Source of the DNA: Chitinophagaceae bacterium | GTDB lineage: Bacteria > Bacteroidota > Bacteroidia > Chitinophagales > Chitinophagaceae | Assembly: GCA_027486835.1 (NCBI GenBank) | Contig: JAIXOJ010000191.1 | Coordinates: forward strand, 40,606 to 104,605 | Direction: 5' to 3' | DNA: 64,000 nucleotides | Shown here: in pieces, positions 41,689 through 51,263 of the stretch | Numbering within the stretch: the first letter of the stretch is position 1 | Layout: each line of letters starts with the position of its first letter | Translations under genes and position numbers: made by a program | Notes under the pieces: generated by a model | Told to the model about the DNA's origin: nothing | The model's database searches: none | What the model saw: only the letters and a program-made list of their open reading frames with translations

Positions 41689-42538
41689 TTAATGATATTG
41701 AGATACAGCAAGTATAGTAATAGTTATTTTTAATTTATACTAGTATTAATCAAATAAAGCAATCTTTTGTTTGCAGATAATATCAATTTTGGAAATCATA
41801 AGCTACAACGAAAATAAATAAATTGAACCACTATTTTCAGAGATTAAATGTTAATTCCAGATTTTATTGACTGAACCTCATTTAGTTGGGTGCAGAAAAT
41901 TTTAAAACTAAAAACTTATGGGTAGGGTACATGTTGTAATCTGAAAATAAATAGGCATCATGCTCGGACTTTGGGGCCATAATACTTTATTAGGCTCACT
42001 TTTTTCTTTTTATCAGCAGCTTTTCCCCTCTATTTTTTAGAATTTCTTTGAACAGACCTTGTCAGGTGAATAAATGATCTATAAGATTGAAAGTATTTCT
42101 TTAAGCAGTGTGCCGTCCGAGTTTGAGTTATTATACTTCGTGTTTAGGTGATTGAAATTATCAAGATTAACAGCAGATATGCAGGGAATTTTCATATTGG
42201 ACATGTACTTCTTGCAGGCACTTCTACTAAATTGATGTAATTCATTTTGACCTGATACGGTTAAAGCTTTATTGCTTGTAATTCAAGATCAGATTTAAAA
42301 CACCTACGCCGCTGAAAAGAATTCCTAATTATTAGGAAGTCTTTAAAAGTGATGTAAAGGACAGATTTATTTTGAAGGGGCGGGGAGATAAGTTGTATTT
42401 TCATCATTAGTTAAGGTCTAGCTAGAGTCAATATGGTACTTTTCATTGCAATTGAAACAAATTAACCTTTCAATGAGACATATTTGAGTGGTTTATTGTT
42501 CTTCAATAATAGACTTTTGCACCATTAACGTATTGTCT
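41689..42538. other. Divergent regulatory region of the polysaccharide locus
   Basis: An 850-base gap between the hybrid regulator and the operon. It must hold both promoters and the regulator's binding site. I could not identify a clear direct repeat operator. Part of it (42079-42282, minus strand) appears to be a gene remnant. TAGACTTTTGCACC at 42511-42524 loosely resembles a -7 element just ahead of the first operon gene, but the spacing inside the motif is off. Confidence 0.45.
42079..42282 (-). pseudogene. Possible GGDEF-like gene fragment
   Basis: Sixty-seven codons are open on the minus strand before a TAG at 42079-42081, with a stop just upstream and no start that covers the whole. 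The end reads KIPCISAVNLDNFNHLN, then TKYNNSNSDGTLLKEILSIL. This lines up by eye with the start of a GGDEF domain (LDxDNFKxIND-YGHxxGDxxL), but the sequence is too diverged and short to be sure. Confidence 0.25.
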
Positions 42539-43927
42539 ATGCTATTTTCCAAATACAAAATTTTTATCGTCAGCTGCTATTTGATTTTCAATACCGTGGC
42601 AGCCCAAAATGGGATTAAATTAATCTATAAGGGAGATCTCTTAGTGCTTACAGACACTACCTTAACAGATGCCCTTGGTTCTTTTAAATTGCAAGATTTA
42701 CCTAGTGTTGCAACTAAGAGTAGTATCACATTAACAGAAAACGCAACTCCCTTAACCAAAAAAATGTGGAAAATTGCACTTCACGATGTTGAGCAAAATC
42801 TTGTAACAAATGAATATGGTACTTATTTCGCCGCTGGGCGTCGTTATACAGATAAAGTTTATACACGAGACATTGCTTTTGCTGGAATACTAGGACTTAA
42901 TTATGTGTACCCGCAAGAAATGTTGCAATCATTAAAAATTACGAGAGAAGTAATTTCGAAACAAGGGTATAAAGTCTCTAGTAATCACGTAATAAAGGAA
43001 ATTGATGCCCCTTGGGATATCATTACCGACGATGAGAAGCAAGTAATGGTAAAATTTAAAACCAATAGCATTACGCGTAGAACCGATGACGTTGTTTGGA
43101 TTTGGGCTGCTGACGATTTATTTAAAACTCATCCTGAAATTGCTGATTGGCAATGGTTGTATACTAACGGTAAAGATAACTTCAAAACAAATTATGACCC
43201 TTGGTTTGATAAAACGGATGGTTTATTTAGAGCACAACCTGCATTTCAAGATTTAACATCAAGTGCATATCCTAAGGGTATGACTATATCAGATTGTGTT
43301 TTATTGAAAGGAACTTCAACTAATTGCATTTATTATAAAGCAATGGTATCACTTGCAAATGCAGCTAAAAAATGTAATTTACCAGATGAATCAAAATATT
43401 GGAATAAACGTGCCGAAACACTAAAAACAGCTATAAGAAAGGAATTGATATTACCTGATGGGACTTTTACTTATTATAAAGATAGAAATGGAGTAGTAAT
43501 GCAAAATCAGCATAATTTAGGAACAGCCTTTGCAATATTATTTGGTATTGTAAAAGGAAGAGAAGCTAAAAAAGCGATTGACAATTACCCAACTACAGAT
43601 AAAGGAACTCCTTTGATACATCCTTTTTTGACTTCTAATAAAGGCGATCATAACAATGCTTCTTGGCCATTTTGTGATACTTATTTTCTCCAAGCAAAAG
43701 AATTAGCGGATGGTAAGGATTATACTGGTTATAATGCAGCTATACTTGCACGTACCATGGGAACTAAGTTATCACTAAAACGAGAATCAGAGTGGGGAGG
43801 GTTTGGTTCATTCCATGAAAAGGTAGAGCTTCCTGGTGGTCTAATATCTGGTTCTGGTCAACAACTATGGACTTCTGCGGCTTTTATTAACATTTGCATA
43901 CGAGCAAATTTAATTTCAAAAAAATAA
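42539..43927 (+). CDS. (alpha/alpha)6-barrel glycoside hydrolase, family not assigned
   Basis: A 462-residue secreted enzyme from the ATG at 42539, which gives a proper signal peptide (MLFSKYKIFIVSCYLIFNTVAAQ); the longer frame from 42488 adds 17 residues without signal-peptide form. The body reads as a six-hairpin helical barrel: VYTRDIAFAGILGLNYVYP, TDDVVWIWAADDLFK, DWQWLYTNG, LGTAFAILFGIVKG and SGQQLWTSAAFI are the kinds of segment seen in debranching-enzyme-like and GH63/GH95-like glycosidases. Acidic candidates are Asp in YTRDIAF, the Asp pair in RRTDDVVW and Glu in SEWGGFG; I cannot decide which are catalytic. As first gene of the operon, before SusC and SusD, it would act in the periplasm or at the surface on the imported oligosaccharide. 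Confidence 0.75.
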   Translation: MLFSKYKIFIVSCYLIFNTVAAQNGIKLIYKGDLLVLTDTTLTDALGSFKLQDLPSVATKSSITLTENATPLTKKMWKIALHDVEQNLVTNEYGTYFAAGRRYTDKVYTRDIAFAGILGLNYVYPQEMLQSLKITREVISKQGYKVSSNHVIKEIDAPWDIITDDEKQVMVKFKTNSITRRTDDVVWIWAADDLFKTHPEIADWQWLYTNGKDNFKTNYDPWFDKTDGLFRAQPAFQDLTSSAYPKGMTISDCVLLKGTSTNCIYYKAMVSLANAAKKCNLPDESKYWNKRAETLKTAIRKELILPDGTFTYYKDRNGVVMQNQHNLGTAFAILFGIVKGREAKKAIDNYPTTDKGTPLIHPFLTSNKGDHNNASWPFCDTYFLQAKELADGKDYTGYNAAILARTMGTKLSLKRESEWGGFGSFHEKVELPGGLISGSGQQLWTSAAFINICIRANLISKK

Positions 43928-44039
43928 ATAGTAGGTAGTTTTTAAAATTATCTTATTCTATTTTATGTTTACTATAAATGAACCTAAAATAGAGAATAAA
44001 CGGGTAAAGTAAAGGAGATTTAATTAGTATATAAGCTAT

Positions 44040-47000
44040 ATGAAAACGATTGTAAAATTTGGATTGTGCATTGTAACGATGCTAGCATTAAGCCATTGTG
44101 TTTTTGCACAAAAATCAATTATTAAGGGACAGATTACAGATGAAAAAAAGGAGCCGATTCAAGGGGTAACTGTAGGGGTTGTTGGCAAAACAATAACGAC
44201 ACGAACTGGCGAAAAGGGTGAATTCTCTATTGCTGCTGATTCTTCTGATAAATTGAAGTTTTCATTCATCGGAAAGGAAAGTAGGATTGTGGATATTAGA
44301 AGTAGATTATACGTAAACTTAGTTTTAAAATCTGAAGTTGCAGGTTTGGATGAAGTGATAGTAGTTGGATATGAAACAGTACGACGTTCGGATGTTACAG
44401 GTAGTATATCTAGTATTAAAGGGAGCGACTTAACAAAACAACCAACAACCAATGTTGTTTCTGCTCTAGTGGGAAAAGCAGCGGGTGTTTATGTACGTAA
44501 TACTGGTAGCCAGCCTGGTAGTAGTACTTCAATAAAAATAAGAGGGATTAGTTCTATTAATGGAACTGGCGAACCTTTGTATGTTGTTGATGGTATTTAC
44601 GCTGATGATATTGATTTTTTAAATCCATCAGATGTAAGTTCAATAGAAATTTTGAAAGACGCAGCTTCAACAGCTATATACGGTTCTAGAGGTGCAAGTG
44701 GTGTCGTTTTAATTACAACTAATAAACCCAAAGCAGGCCAAACATCTACAACGTACTCAAATTTCTTAACATACAAGGATTTGGCCAGACAAATTGAGGT
44801 TGTTAATGCAAAAGAATATGCGACGCTCTTTTATGAAATGAAAACGAATAGACCTGATTTAATATTACCTTCTGTTGAGATTGTAGGTTTTCCACAAAAC
44901 AATCCCGCTGCTTGGGGAAATGGATATGATTTAAAAAAGGAAGCGCAACAGCCCTGGCTGGCTCAAAATCATAGTTTTAAGATTAATTCGGGTAAGGCTG
45001 AGTCCTCCTTGGGATTTGGGGTAAACTATGTGAAAGATAATGGAATATTTAAAAATCAAAGTTACACAAGGGTAAATGTTAATTTGAATGGCATGTCTAA
45101 GCTATCTAAAAAAGTTGAATTCTCATACACTGGAAATTTTACACGTTCTGGATATAATAATCTAAAGGATGGACAGTTTGCAACAGAATCCATTTACGGT
45201 ATCACACCAGTTACTCCAATTTATAATTTAGATGGAACTTATAATTTTAGCAATATGTTCGGCACTCCAAAGACCTTTGAAAATCCATTAGCAAGGTTAG
45301 AGAATTCTACAGATAAGGATAAAAGAGATGTAGTTTTAGCTAATTTTGATGCAACTTATTCTATAACATCAGCGCTTAAATTTAAAACCAGTGTAAAATT
45401 GAATTATTTTAATCGAGACAGATTAAGTTATCTACCTTCTACAACATTAGAAGGCAGTTTAACTAATGGTAAGGCAAATGTACAGGGACAAAAAAATGAA
45501 GAATATACAAACAATTATATTCTTACTTATGCATTGACACAAAGCAAACATTCTTTTACTTTTCTTGGTGGCTTAGAGATTTCTGAAAAAGTTAGAAATT
45601 ATTCTAATTCTGGCGATGTTACACAATTCAATACAGACATTTACGGACCATATAATTTAGGCGCAGGTGCAGTAGCTACAGGATACAATTCATCTAAATT
45701 GAAAGAATCACTTGTGGGTTTTTTAGGCAGAATCAATTACAAGTTTGATAATAAATATTTTGTAACATTTACAAGTAGATATGATGGCTCTTCTAAATTT
45801 GGTGCCAATAACAGGTGGTCATTTTTCCCAGGTATTGCACTTGCATGGGATATGGCAAAAGAGAATTTTCTATCAGAAAGCAAAATAATATCAAGTTGGA
45901 AATGGAGACTTAGTGCCGGACTATCTGGAAGTTCAAGTATTCTTCCTTATCAATCTCAAGGGTCAATTTACAATCTTGGTTTAGCAGTTTCAACCCCAGT
46001 TTATGGTTTTGGTAATACTGCTGTTCCTGCGGAAGCACCAGAAACATTTAGTAATCCCAATCTAAAATGGGAGGTTACAACTCAATACAATCTTGGAGTA
46101 GATATTGGTTTTTGGAATAACAGAATGAGCTTTAGTGGCGAGTTTTACATAAAGAAGATAGACGACTTGTTGGTGAAAGAATTTGCATTGCCTGGCGTTT
46201 CTGGTTTTGCTTCACTAACAAGAAATGGTGGTGATATGAAGAATACTGGCTTTGAGTTTACATTACGTGGTGATATACTAAAAGATAGAAATTTTAAACT
46301 TAGCTCAAATATTGTTTTCTCCCAGTACAAAAATATCATTACCAGATGGGTTGGAAATGGCCAATTTATAAGAGAAACTAAGTATACTGGATATGTTGGT
46401 ACGGGCTATGCTTATGGTGTATTTTGGGAAGTACCTCAGTTAGGTATTTTTGCAGATCAACAAGAGATTGACAATTACACTAGTAAAAATGCAGCAGGAG
46501 GGTCAACTCTTATTCAACCAACTGCAAAACCAGGTGATATAAAATATAAAGATGTAAATGGGGATGGAAAAGTAGATTTAAATGATCGTACTGTAATTGG
46601 ATCGCCGCATCCTAAATTTACGATTGGATTAGGGTTTGACATAATATACAAAAATTGGAGTTTAAATATATTTACGAATTCTGTTTATGGCAAAGACGTT
46701 TATAATGCATCCAATGAACAATTAATGAACACAAACCTTTTTAATACCAATAAATTTGATGAGCCATTTGGTGAAGCAACAACTTTTTCTACCAGAGTTT
46801 TAAATAGGTGGACACCTGACAACATTCATACTAACTTACCTAGGTTAGGTTCAATTAGTACTAACGGCTTGTCTCCTAATGTTAGCAATGTAGAAGGTGG
46901 TAGTTTTATACGGGTTGAAAATATTGCTTTAACTTACAGGCTACCAAATAAAATAATATCTTTTATTAAAACCGCTTCTGTATTTGCTAGTGTACAAAAT

Positions 47001-47159
47001 GCCATACTAATTACTAAATACAGAGGTACTGATCCAGAGAATGTTCAACCAGACCCAGGTGGATTTGCACAACCGCAAAGTACTAGCATTTTAGCATTTG
47101 ATAATTTCGGTTATCCTAGGCCAATTATATACACATTCGGATTAAATATAGGTCTTTAA
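44040..47159 (+). CDS. susC: SusC/RagA-family TonB-dependent outer-membrane transporter
   Basis: A 1039-residue outer-membrane protein. A signal peptide (1-23, ending CVFAQ) is followed by a carboxypeptidase-D-like domain (about 28-105: IKGQITDEKKEPIQGVTVGV). GLDEVIVVGYETVRRSDVTG is the TonB-box/plug junction, and GEPLYVVDGIYADDIDFLNP plus SSIEILKDAASTAIYGSRGA are the plug signatures of SusC. The barrel fills the remainder, ending in YTFGLNIGL with a terminal hydrophobic residue. It imports oligosaccharides using energy from TonB, with SusD as a lid encoded 18 bases downstream. An AAAGGAG lies about 25 bases before the start, too far for a normal ribosome-binding site. The family is certain; the glycan is not known. 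Confidence 0.97.
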   Translation: MKTIVKFGLCIVTMLALSHCVFAQKSIIKGQITDEKKEPIQGVTVGVVGKTITTRTGEKGEFSIAADSSDKLKFSFIGKESRIVDIRSRLYVNLVLKSEVAGLDEVIVVGYETVRRSDVTGSISSIKGSDLTKQPTTNVVSALVGKAAGVYVRNTGSQPGSSTSIKIRGISSINGTGEPLYVVDGIYADDIDFLNPSDVSSIEILKDAASTAIYGSRGASGVVLITTNKPKAGQTSTTYSNFLTYKDLARQIEVVNAKEYATLFYEMKTNRPDLILPSVEIVGFPQNNPAAWGNGYDLKKEAQQPWLAQNHSFKINSGKAESSLGFGVNYVKDNGIFKNQSYTRVNVNLNGMSKLSKKVEFSYTGNFTRSGYNNLKDGQFATESIYGITPVTPIYNLDGTYNFSNMFGTPKTFENPLARLENSTDKDKRDVVLANFDATYSITSALKFKTSVKLNYFNRDRLSYLPSTTLEGSLTNGKANVQGQKNEEYTNNYILTYALTQSKHSFTFLGGLEISEKVRNYSNSGDVTQFNTDIYGPYNLGAGAVATGYNSSKLKESLVGFLGRINYKFDNKYFVTFTSRYDGSSKFGANNRWSFFPGIALAWDMAKENFLSESKIISSWKWRLSAGLSGSSSILPYQSQGSIYNLGLAVSTPVYGFGNTAVPAEAPETFSNPNLKWEVTTQYNLGVDIGFWNNRMSFSGEFYIKKIDDLLVKEFALPGVSGFASLTRNGGDMKNTGFEFTLRGDILKDRNFKLSSNIVFSQYKNIITRWVGNGQFIRETKYTGYVGTGYAYGVFWEVPQLGIFADQQEIDNYTSKNAAGGSTLIQPTAKPGDIKYKDVNGDGKVDLNDRTVIGSPHPKFTIGLGFDIIYKNWSLNIFTNSVYGKDVYNASNEQLMNTNLFNTNKFDEPFGEATTFSTRVLNRWTPDNIHTNLPRLGSISTNGLSPNVSNVEGGSFIRVENIALTYRLPNKIISFIKTASVFASVQNAILITKYRGTDPENVQPDPGGFAQPQSTSILAFDNFGYPRPIIYTFGLNIGL

Positions 47160-47177
47160 AAAGTTAAATAATAAGGC

Positions 47178-48743
47178 ATGAAAAAAAATATTTTAGTTAC
47201 ATTGGTTATTCTAACTTTCACAGTATCATCTTGCAAAAAATATTTGGAGGAAACTGTATATAGCTCACTTCAAACGTCAAACTACTACGAAAATGAACAA
47301 CAAGGTATTTCTGCATTAAATGGTGCTTATGCTGGGTTAAGGGACACCTACTTTTATTACGCTAATGATAATACTTTATTTCGAATGCTAGAAGGACCGA
47401 CTGGGACTGTTAATCTTACGCCTGGTTTTATTGCAATGAGTTATACGGATAAAGATTTGTCTGATATTAAGAAAGTTTGGGATCGCATGTGGGTTTGTAT
47501 TAACAGGTCTAGTACACTTATAACTTTATTACAAGTGGATAAGATCAACCCAAATTCAGCTAAAAGAATAGTAGCAGAAGCAAAATTTGTGAGAGCACTA
47601 TGCTATTTCAATTTGGTAAGAATGTGGGGTTCGGTTCCATTGAATTATGGTGTTGTATCTCTCGATGATGCATTTCCTGCAAAAGTTCCTGAAAATGTTG
47701 TTTACAATCAAATAATTCAAGATTTAGTATCAGCTTCTGCTGATTTACCAAAATGGAAGTCGTATGCTAATTATGGTAGTTCTAATAATGGAAATCCTCT
47801 GATTGATTATCAAGGATATCAACCCGGAAGAGCAACTAAAGGAGCAGCTCAAGCTTTATTAGCCAAAGTATATCTTACCCTAGCATCTTCAATCGCTTCA
47901 AATGCTAATTTGTATAATAATACTTTTGATAAAACGGATATGTACACAAAAGCAAAGGATATGTGTGATTCTGTTGTTAATGGTAACCATGGATATGGAT
48001 TAACAGCCAAATATTTTGATGTTTTTACTGAAGCCAACGAAAATGGAAAAGAGGATATCTTCTCTATTAAGTTTATGGAAGCTTCGGATTTGAAGTTAGG
48101 TAATTCTCTTGCTACAAACACGGGAAGTAAAGGAGCTGGTATTTTAAGCAGTGAAGTTGCATCATTACGGTCTATACCTGCATTTTTAAATGAATTTATT
48201 GTTACAGATTCACGAAGGGCAGCCACATTTTTTCTTGAGTATATAAATAAGAGCAATGTAAGTGTAGTTTATCCTGGTGGTATAAAGTTTTTAACTTTTA
48301 AAAAATATTGGAGTGATTATCAGTTATCGCCAAATAACGTTCCAATGCAGCCTACAACATATGTGTATAAAACTAGTGAGGCAGATAAAGGTCGCTTTGG
48401 TGATGATATTCCAGTTATAAGATATTCAGATGTTTTATTAATGTATGCAGAATCGCTGAATGCGCTTGGTGATGTAACAAATGCTCGGGAGAGAGTAGCT
48501 GACGTAAGAGAAAGAGCTGGTTTAGGAAGAGTGATTCCAGCTGGTAACTTAATGGATTTAATAATTGCAGAAAGGCGCAGAGAACTTTGTTTTGAAATGC
48601 AGGTATGGTTTGATTACCAACGTTTAAATATCCGTCAGAAATACAGATTAGATTTGGCTGACTCTAAGTATAAATATTTTCCAATACCAAATAGTGATTT
48701 AACAATGAATGCTGGATTACTTCCACAAAATCCAGGTTGGTAG
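47178..48743 (+). CDS. susD: SusD/RagB-family nutrient-binding lipoprotein
   Basis: A 521-residue surface lipoprotein with a lipobox at TVSSC (Cys19). The early ISALNGAYAGLRDTYFY, AKFVRALCYFNLVRMWGSVPL and VIRYSDVLLMYAESLNALG are hallmarks of the SusD tetratricopeptide scaffold, and the C-terminal IIAERRRELCFEMQVWFDYQRL is the diagnostic RagB/SusD segment. It forms the hinged lid over the SusC barrel and binds the target glycan at the cell surface. The gene begins 18 bases after susC, so they are co-transcribed. Spacing, direction and order match a classic polysaccharide locus. Nothing unusual in the sequence; the glycan specificity cannot be read. Confidence 0.97.
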   Translation: MKKNILVTLVILTFTVSSCKKYLEETVYSSLQTSNYYENEQQGISALNGAYAGLRDTYFYYANDNTLFRMLEGPTGTVNLTPGFIAMSYTDKDLSDIKKVWDRMWVCINRSSTLITLLQVDKINPNSAKRIVAEAKFVRALCYFNLVRMWGSVPLNYGVVSLDDAFPAKVPENVVYNQIIQDLVSASADLPKWKSYANYGSSNNGNPLIDYQGYQPGRATKGAAQALLAKVYLTLASSIASNANLYNNTFDKTDMYTKAKDMCDSVVNGNHGYGLTAKYFDVFTEANENGKEDIFSIKFMEASDLKLGNSLATNTGSKGAGILSSEVASLRSIPAFLNEFIVTDSRRAATFFLEYINKSNVSVVYPGGIKFLTFKKYWSDYQLSPNNVPMQPTTYVYKTSEADKGRFGDDIPVIRYSDVLLMYAESLNALGDVTNARERVADVRERAGLGRVIPAGNLMDLIIAERRRELCFEMQVWFDYQRLNIRQKYRLDLADSKYKYFPIPNSDLTMNAGLLPQNPGW

Positions 48744-48813
48744 AAGGTACCTAAATCTATGATGTTATTATGACAAGTAGTTAAAGTTGAATTTCAATAT
48801 TTAAAGAATAAGT

Positions 48814-51132
48814 ATGAGTAATACAATTGTAAAAGTATTTAATTGTAGCCTATTAGTATTTGTAGTTATTTTAATCTTTATGCAATCTTATGCCCAATCC
48901 CTTCCCATATCAAGTTATGGTGCTTGGGATAGAGGAGGTAAGATTAATAATTTTACAGATCCAAATGTTGATTTTGTTAAGGGCATTGAGGCTTCCGATA
49001 AATGGGAAAATATTGAACTTGTTAAAGGCACTTTTAATTTTTCTTCTTTTCAGACAGAAATAGATAAAGCCGCGGCTAATAATAAACCAATTCGTTTAAG
49101 TATAGACGTAGGTCCTGATGCACCACTTTGGATGTATGATAATGATAAAAACCCAAATAATAATCCATATCCACAAGTTCAAAAAGTAACTACAAATGGT
49201 GGAAATGCTAAAACTGGATGGCCTTTTTATCCAGAATATCTTAGTCAAACGTATCAAGATTATTTATGGATTCTTATAAATCAGTTTTCCAATTTTCTAA
49301 GAAATCAACCACTAAAGAAATTCAAATTAATTGCTTTCGTTCAAGTAAAAACTGGTTGTACTGGAGATGAAATTCCATATAAGGGAAAAGTTGATTCTCT
49401 GAAATATGATATACCAGACAGTGCTTGGTTTGCATTTCGTTTGAAGGTTTTTCAGAAATACAAAACATACTTCAATGATGTACCTAACAGACCAATTGTT
49501 TTGACTTTTAATGATGTTGACCCATCAGATCCAAATGAAGTGTATGCATGGAATTGGGTAACTACTAATATTGATTCTACTATTGGTTTCGGGATTAAGG
49601 GAGGTGCATTCAATAGGGGGCATCATTTATCTGCCGAGCAGTCCTACAAAGAATCTCTATATAAATATTTGGTGAATCCCAAAGGCTTAAGACTTTTCTC
49701 TGCTTCCGAAATGGATCAAACTTGGAAGAATGGATATTTTAATATTAATCCTGATCTTGGTTTTTATTGGGCAGCGCTTGCAGGGCTTAATGTAGGTCTT
49801 TCTACCTATAATTTGAGTGCTGATGCAATGACTTATGTAACTACTAATGCTAGCCCTAGGGAAACTTTTAGAATGTTTACAAAGTACGCACAACAAGTTT
49901 ATCCTTCAACTGCTACTACTGCCTTTTGTATATTTCACGATGGTTTAAATTCTGCTGATAAAAATAGATTTACTGTAAGCAAGTATGGTAAAAGCACTAT
50001 GGATAATGTAAGTCGTTATTTGAAAATATGTAACGACCCTATCTATAAGAATAGAGGAGCAAAAATGGATGATACTGTTTCGGTTATTCAAGGTCAAGTA
50101 TTTCAAAGAGCCAATCAAACAGGGTTTAATGATGCTGGTTGGGAGATTGCTGAAGGAAATATAGAGCGCTTTTTTACTCAAATTAAGCCAGATTCAACAT
50201 CTATAGGATTATTTAGGGTACGTGGAAAAATAGATACTTTTTCATCAAAATACGACCGATTTGCTCGATCATTTGAAAATGCTACTGGTAAAAATGCCAT
50301 GTATTTTAAATTTGATTCTGAAGTTTTCACCAACACAATTCCAGATACTTTATCATTCAAAATCATTTGGCTAGACAAAACTGTAGACTCAAAATGGTCA
50401 TTTAAGTACAAATCACCACAAGGTATAAAAGACGCAATTCAGGTAACCGGTGTTGGTGGTAATACTTGGAAAACAGTCAATTTTAGTATTACAGATGCAA
50501 TTGTTGACAGTAGTGGTATTCTCAAATCTGATTTTACCTTGGTAAATACAGATACTATAAATGATATTTTTAATGGTATTGAGGTTTCTATAAAAAGAAA
50601 GAGTCTTCCTCTTTCGGTAAAGTTTGTTGAGCCATTTAACGCCTATTGTTTGAGAAATGGCATTAATGTAGATTGGGCTACTGCTTCTGAAATTAATTGT
50701 GACCGCTTTGAAGTAGAACGTAGTTACAATGCCCATGATTTTTCTAGAATATCAACCGTAAAAGGAAAAGGTCAATCATCAACCTCTAATTTTTATTTTA
50801 ATTATGACGAAAAACCAATTGTAGGCACAAATTTTTACCGTATCAAAGAGATAGATTATGATGGTAAATTCATTTACTCAAAAATTGTATCAGCAAATTA
50901 TCAAAAGGTTGATTTTAAAATTTTACCAAATCCTGTAAGTAACCAAATTCACATAGAGTCAGGTATGTCAATTGAAAAAATAGAGATTTTAAATGCTGTA
51001 GGACAAATAATGAAGACATTCTTGGGATCCAAAAGAACACTTGATTTACAATCACTTTCTAATGGTGTTTATTATGTAAAATCATACATCAAAGACAATC
51101 AATTTGTGATAAAGAAGTTTAGTAAATTATAA
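48814..51132 (+). CDS. Secreted putative TIM-barrel glycosidase, paralogue 1, with T9SS sorting domain
   Basis: A 772-residue protein of a family I do not recognise. A signal peptide (1-28) is followed by SSYGAWDRGGKINNF and a domain that reads as an eight-stranded barrel to about 400. LIAFVQVKTGCTGDE (Glu186) and LRLFSASEMDQTW (Glu299) lie at spacing typical of the acid/base and nucleophile of clan GH-A glycosidases; this is inference. GFGIKGGAFNRGHHLS (about 258-273) is also highly kept in the two paralogues at 52770 and 54564. A beta-sandwich near 470-590 may bind carbohydrate. From about 600, VKFVEPFNAYCLRNGINVDW starts a module ending in a T9SS type A domain (KILPNPVSNQI ... GVYYVK), so this copy is surface-bound. 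It is the first gene after SusD. Confidence 0.7.
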   Translation: MSNTIVKVFNCSLLVFVVILIFMQSYAQSLPISSYGAWDRGGKINNFTDPNVDFVKGIEASDKWENIELVKGTFNFSSFQTEIDKAAANNKPIRLSIDVGPDAPLWMYDNDKNPNNNPYPQVQKVTTNGGNAKTGWPFYPEYLSQTYQDYLWILINQFSNFLRNQPLKKFKLIAFVQVKTGCTGDEIPYKGKVDSLKYDIPDSAWFAFRLKVFQKYKTYFNDVPNRPIVLTFNDVDPSDPNEVYAWNWVTTNIDSTIGFGIKGGAFNRGHHLSAEQSYKESLYKYLVNPKGLRLFSASEMDQTWKNGYFNINPDLGFYWAALAGLNVGLSTYNLSADAMTYVTTNASPRETFRMFTKYAQQVYPSTATTAFCIFHDGLNSADKNRFTVSKYGKSTMDNVSRYLKICNDPIYKNRGAKMDDTVSVIQGQVFQRANQTGFNDAGWEIAEGNIERFFTQIKPDSTSIGLFRVRGKIDTFSSKYDRFARSFENATGKNAMYFKFDSEVFTNTIPDTLSFKIIWLDKTVDSKWSFKYKSPQGIKDAIQVTGVGGNTWKTVNFSITDAIVDSSGILKSDFTLVNTDTINDIFNGIEVSIKRKSLPLSVKFVEPFNAYCLRNGINVDWATASEINCDRFEVERSYNAHDFSRISTVKGKGQSSTSNFYFNYDEKPIVGTNFYRIKEIDYDGKFIYSKIVSANYQKVDFKILPNPVSNQIHIESGMSIEKIEILNAVGQIMKTFLGSKRTLDLQSLSNGVYYVKSYIKDNQFVIKKFSKL

Positions 51133-51263
51133 ATATGCTCCAATATGAATAATCAAATAAATGGTATATATATATATTTTAAAAAGGCAATATTTTTTTA
51201 AAATAAACTCTGGCTAAAGAAAAAGGATTTATACAATTTTAGACTAACCTCATAAAAGTTGAA

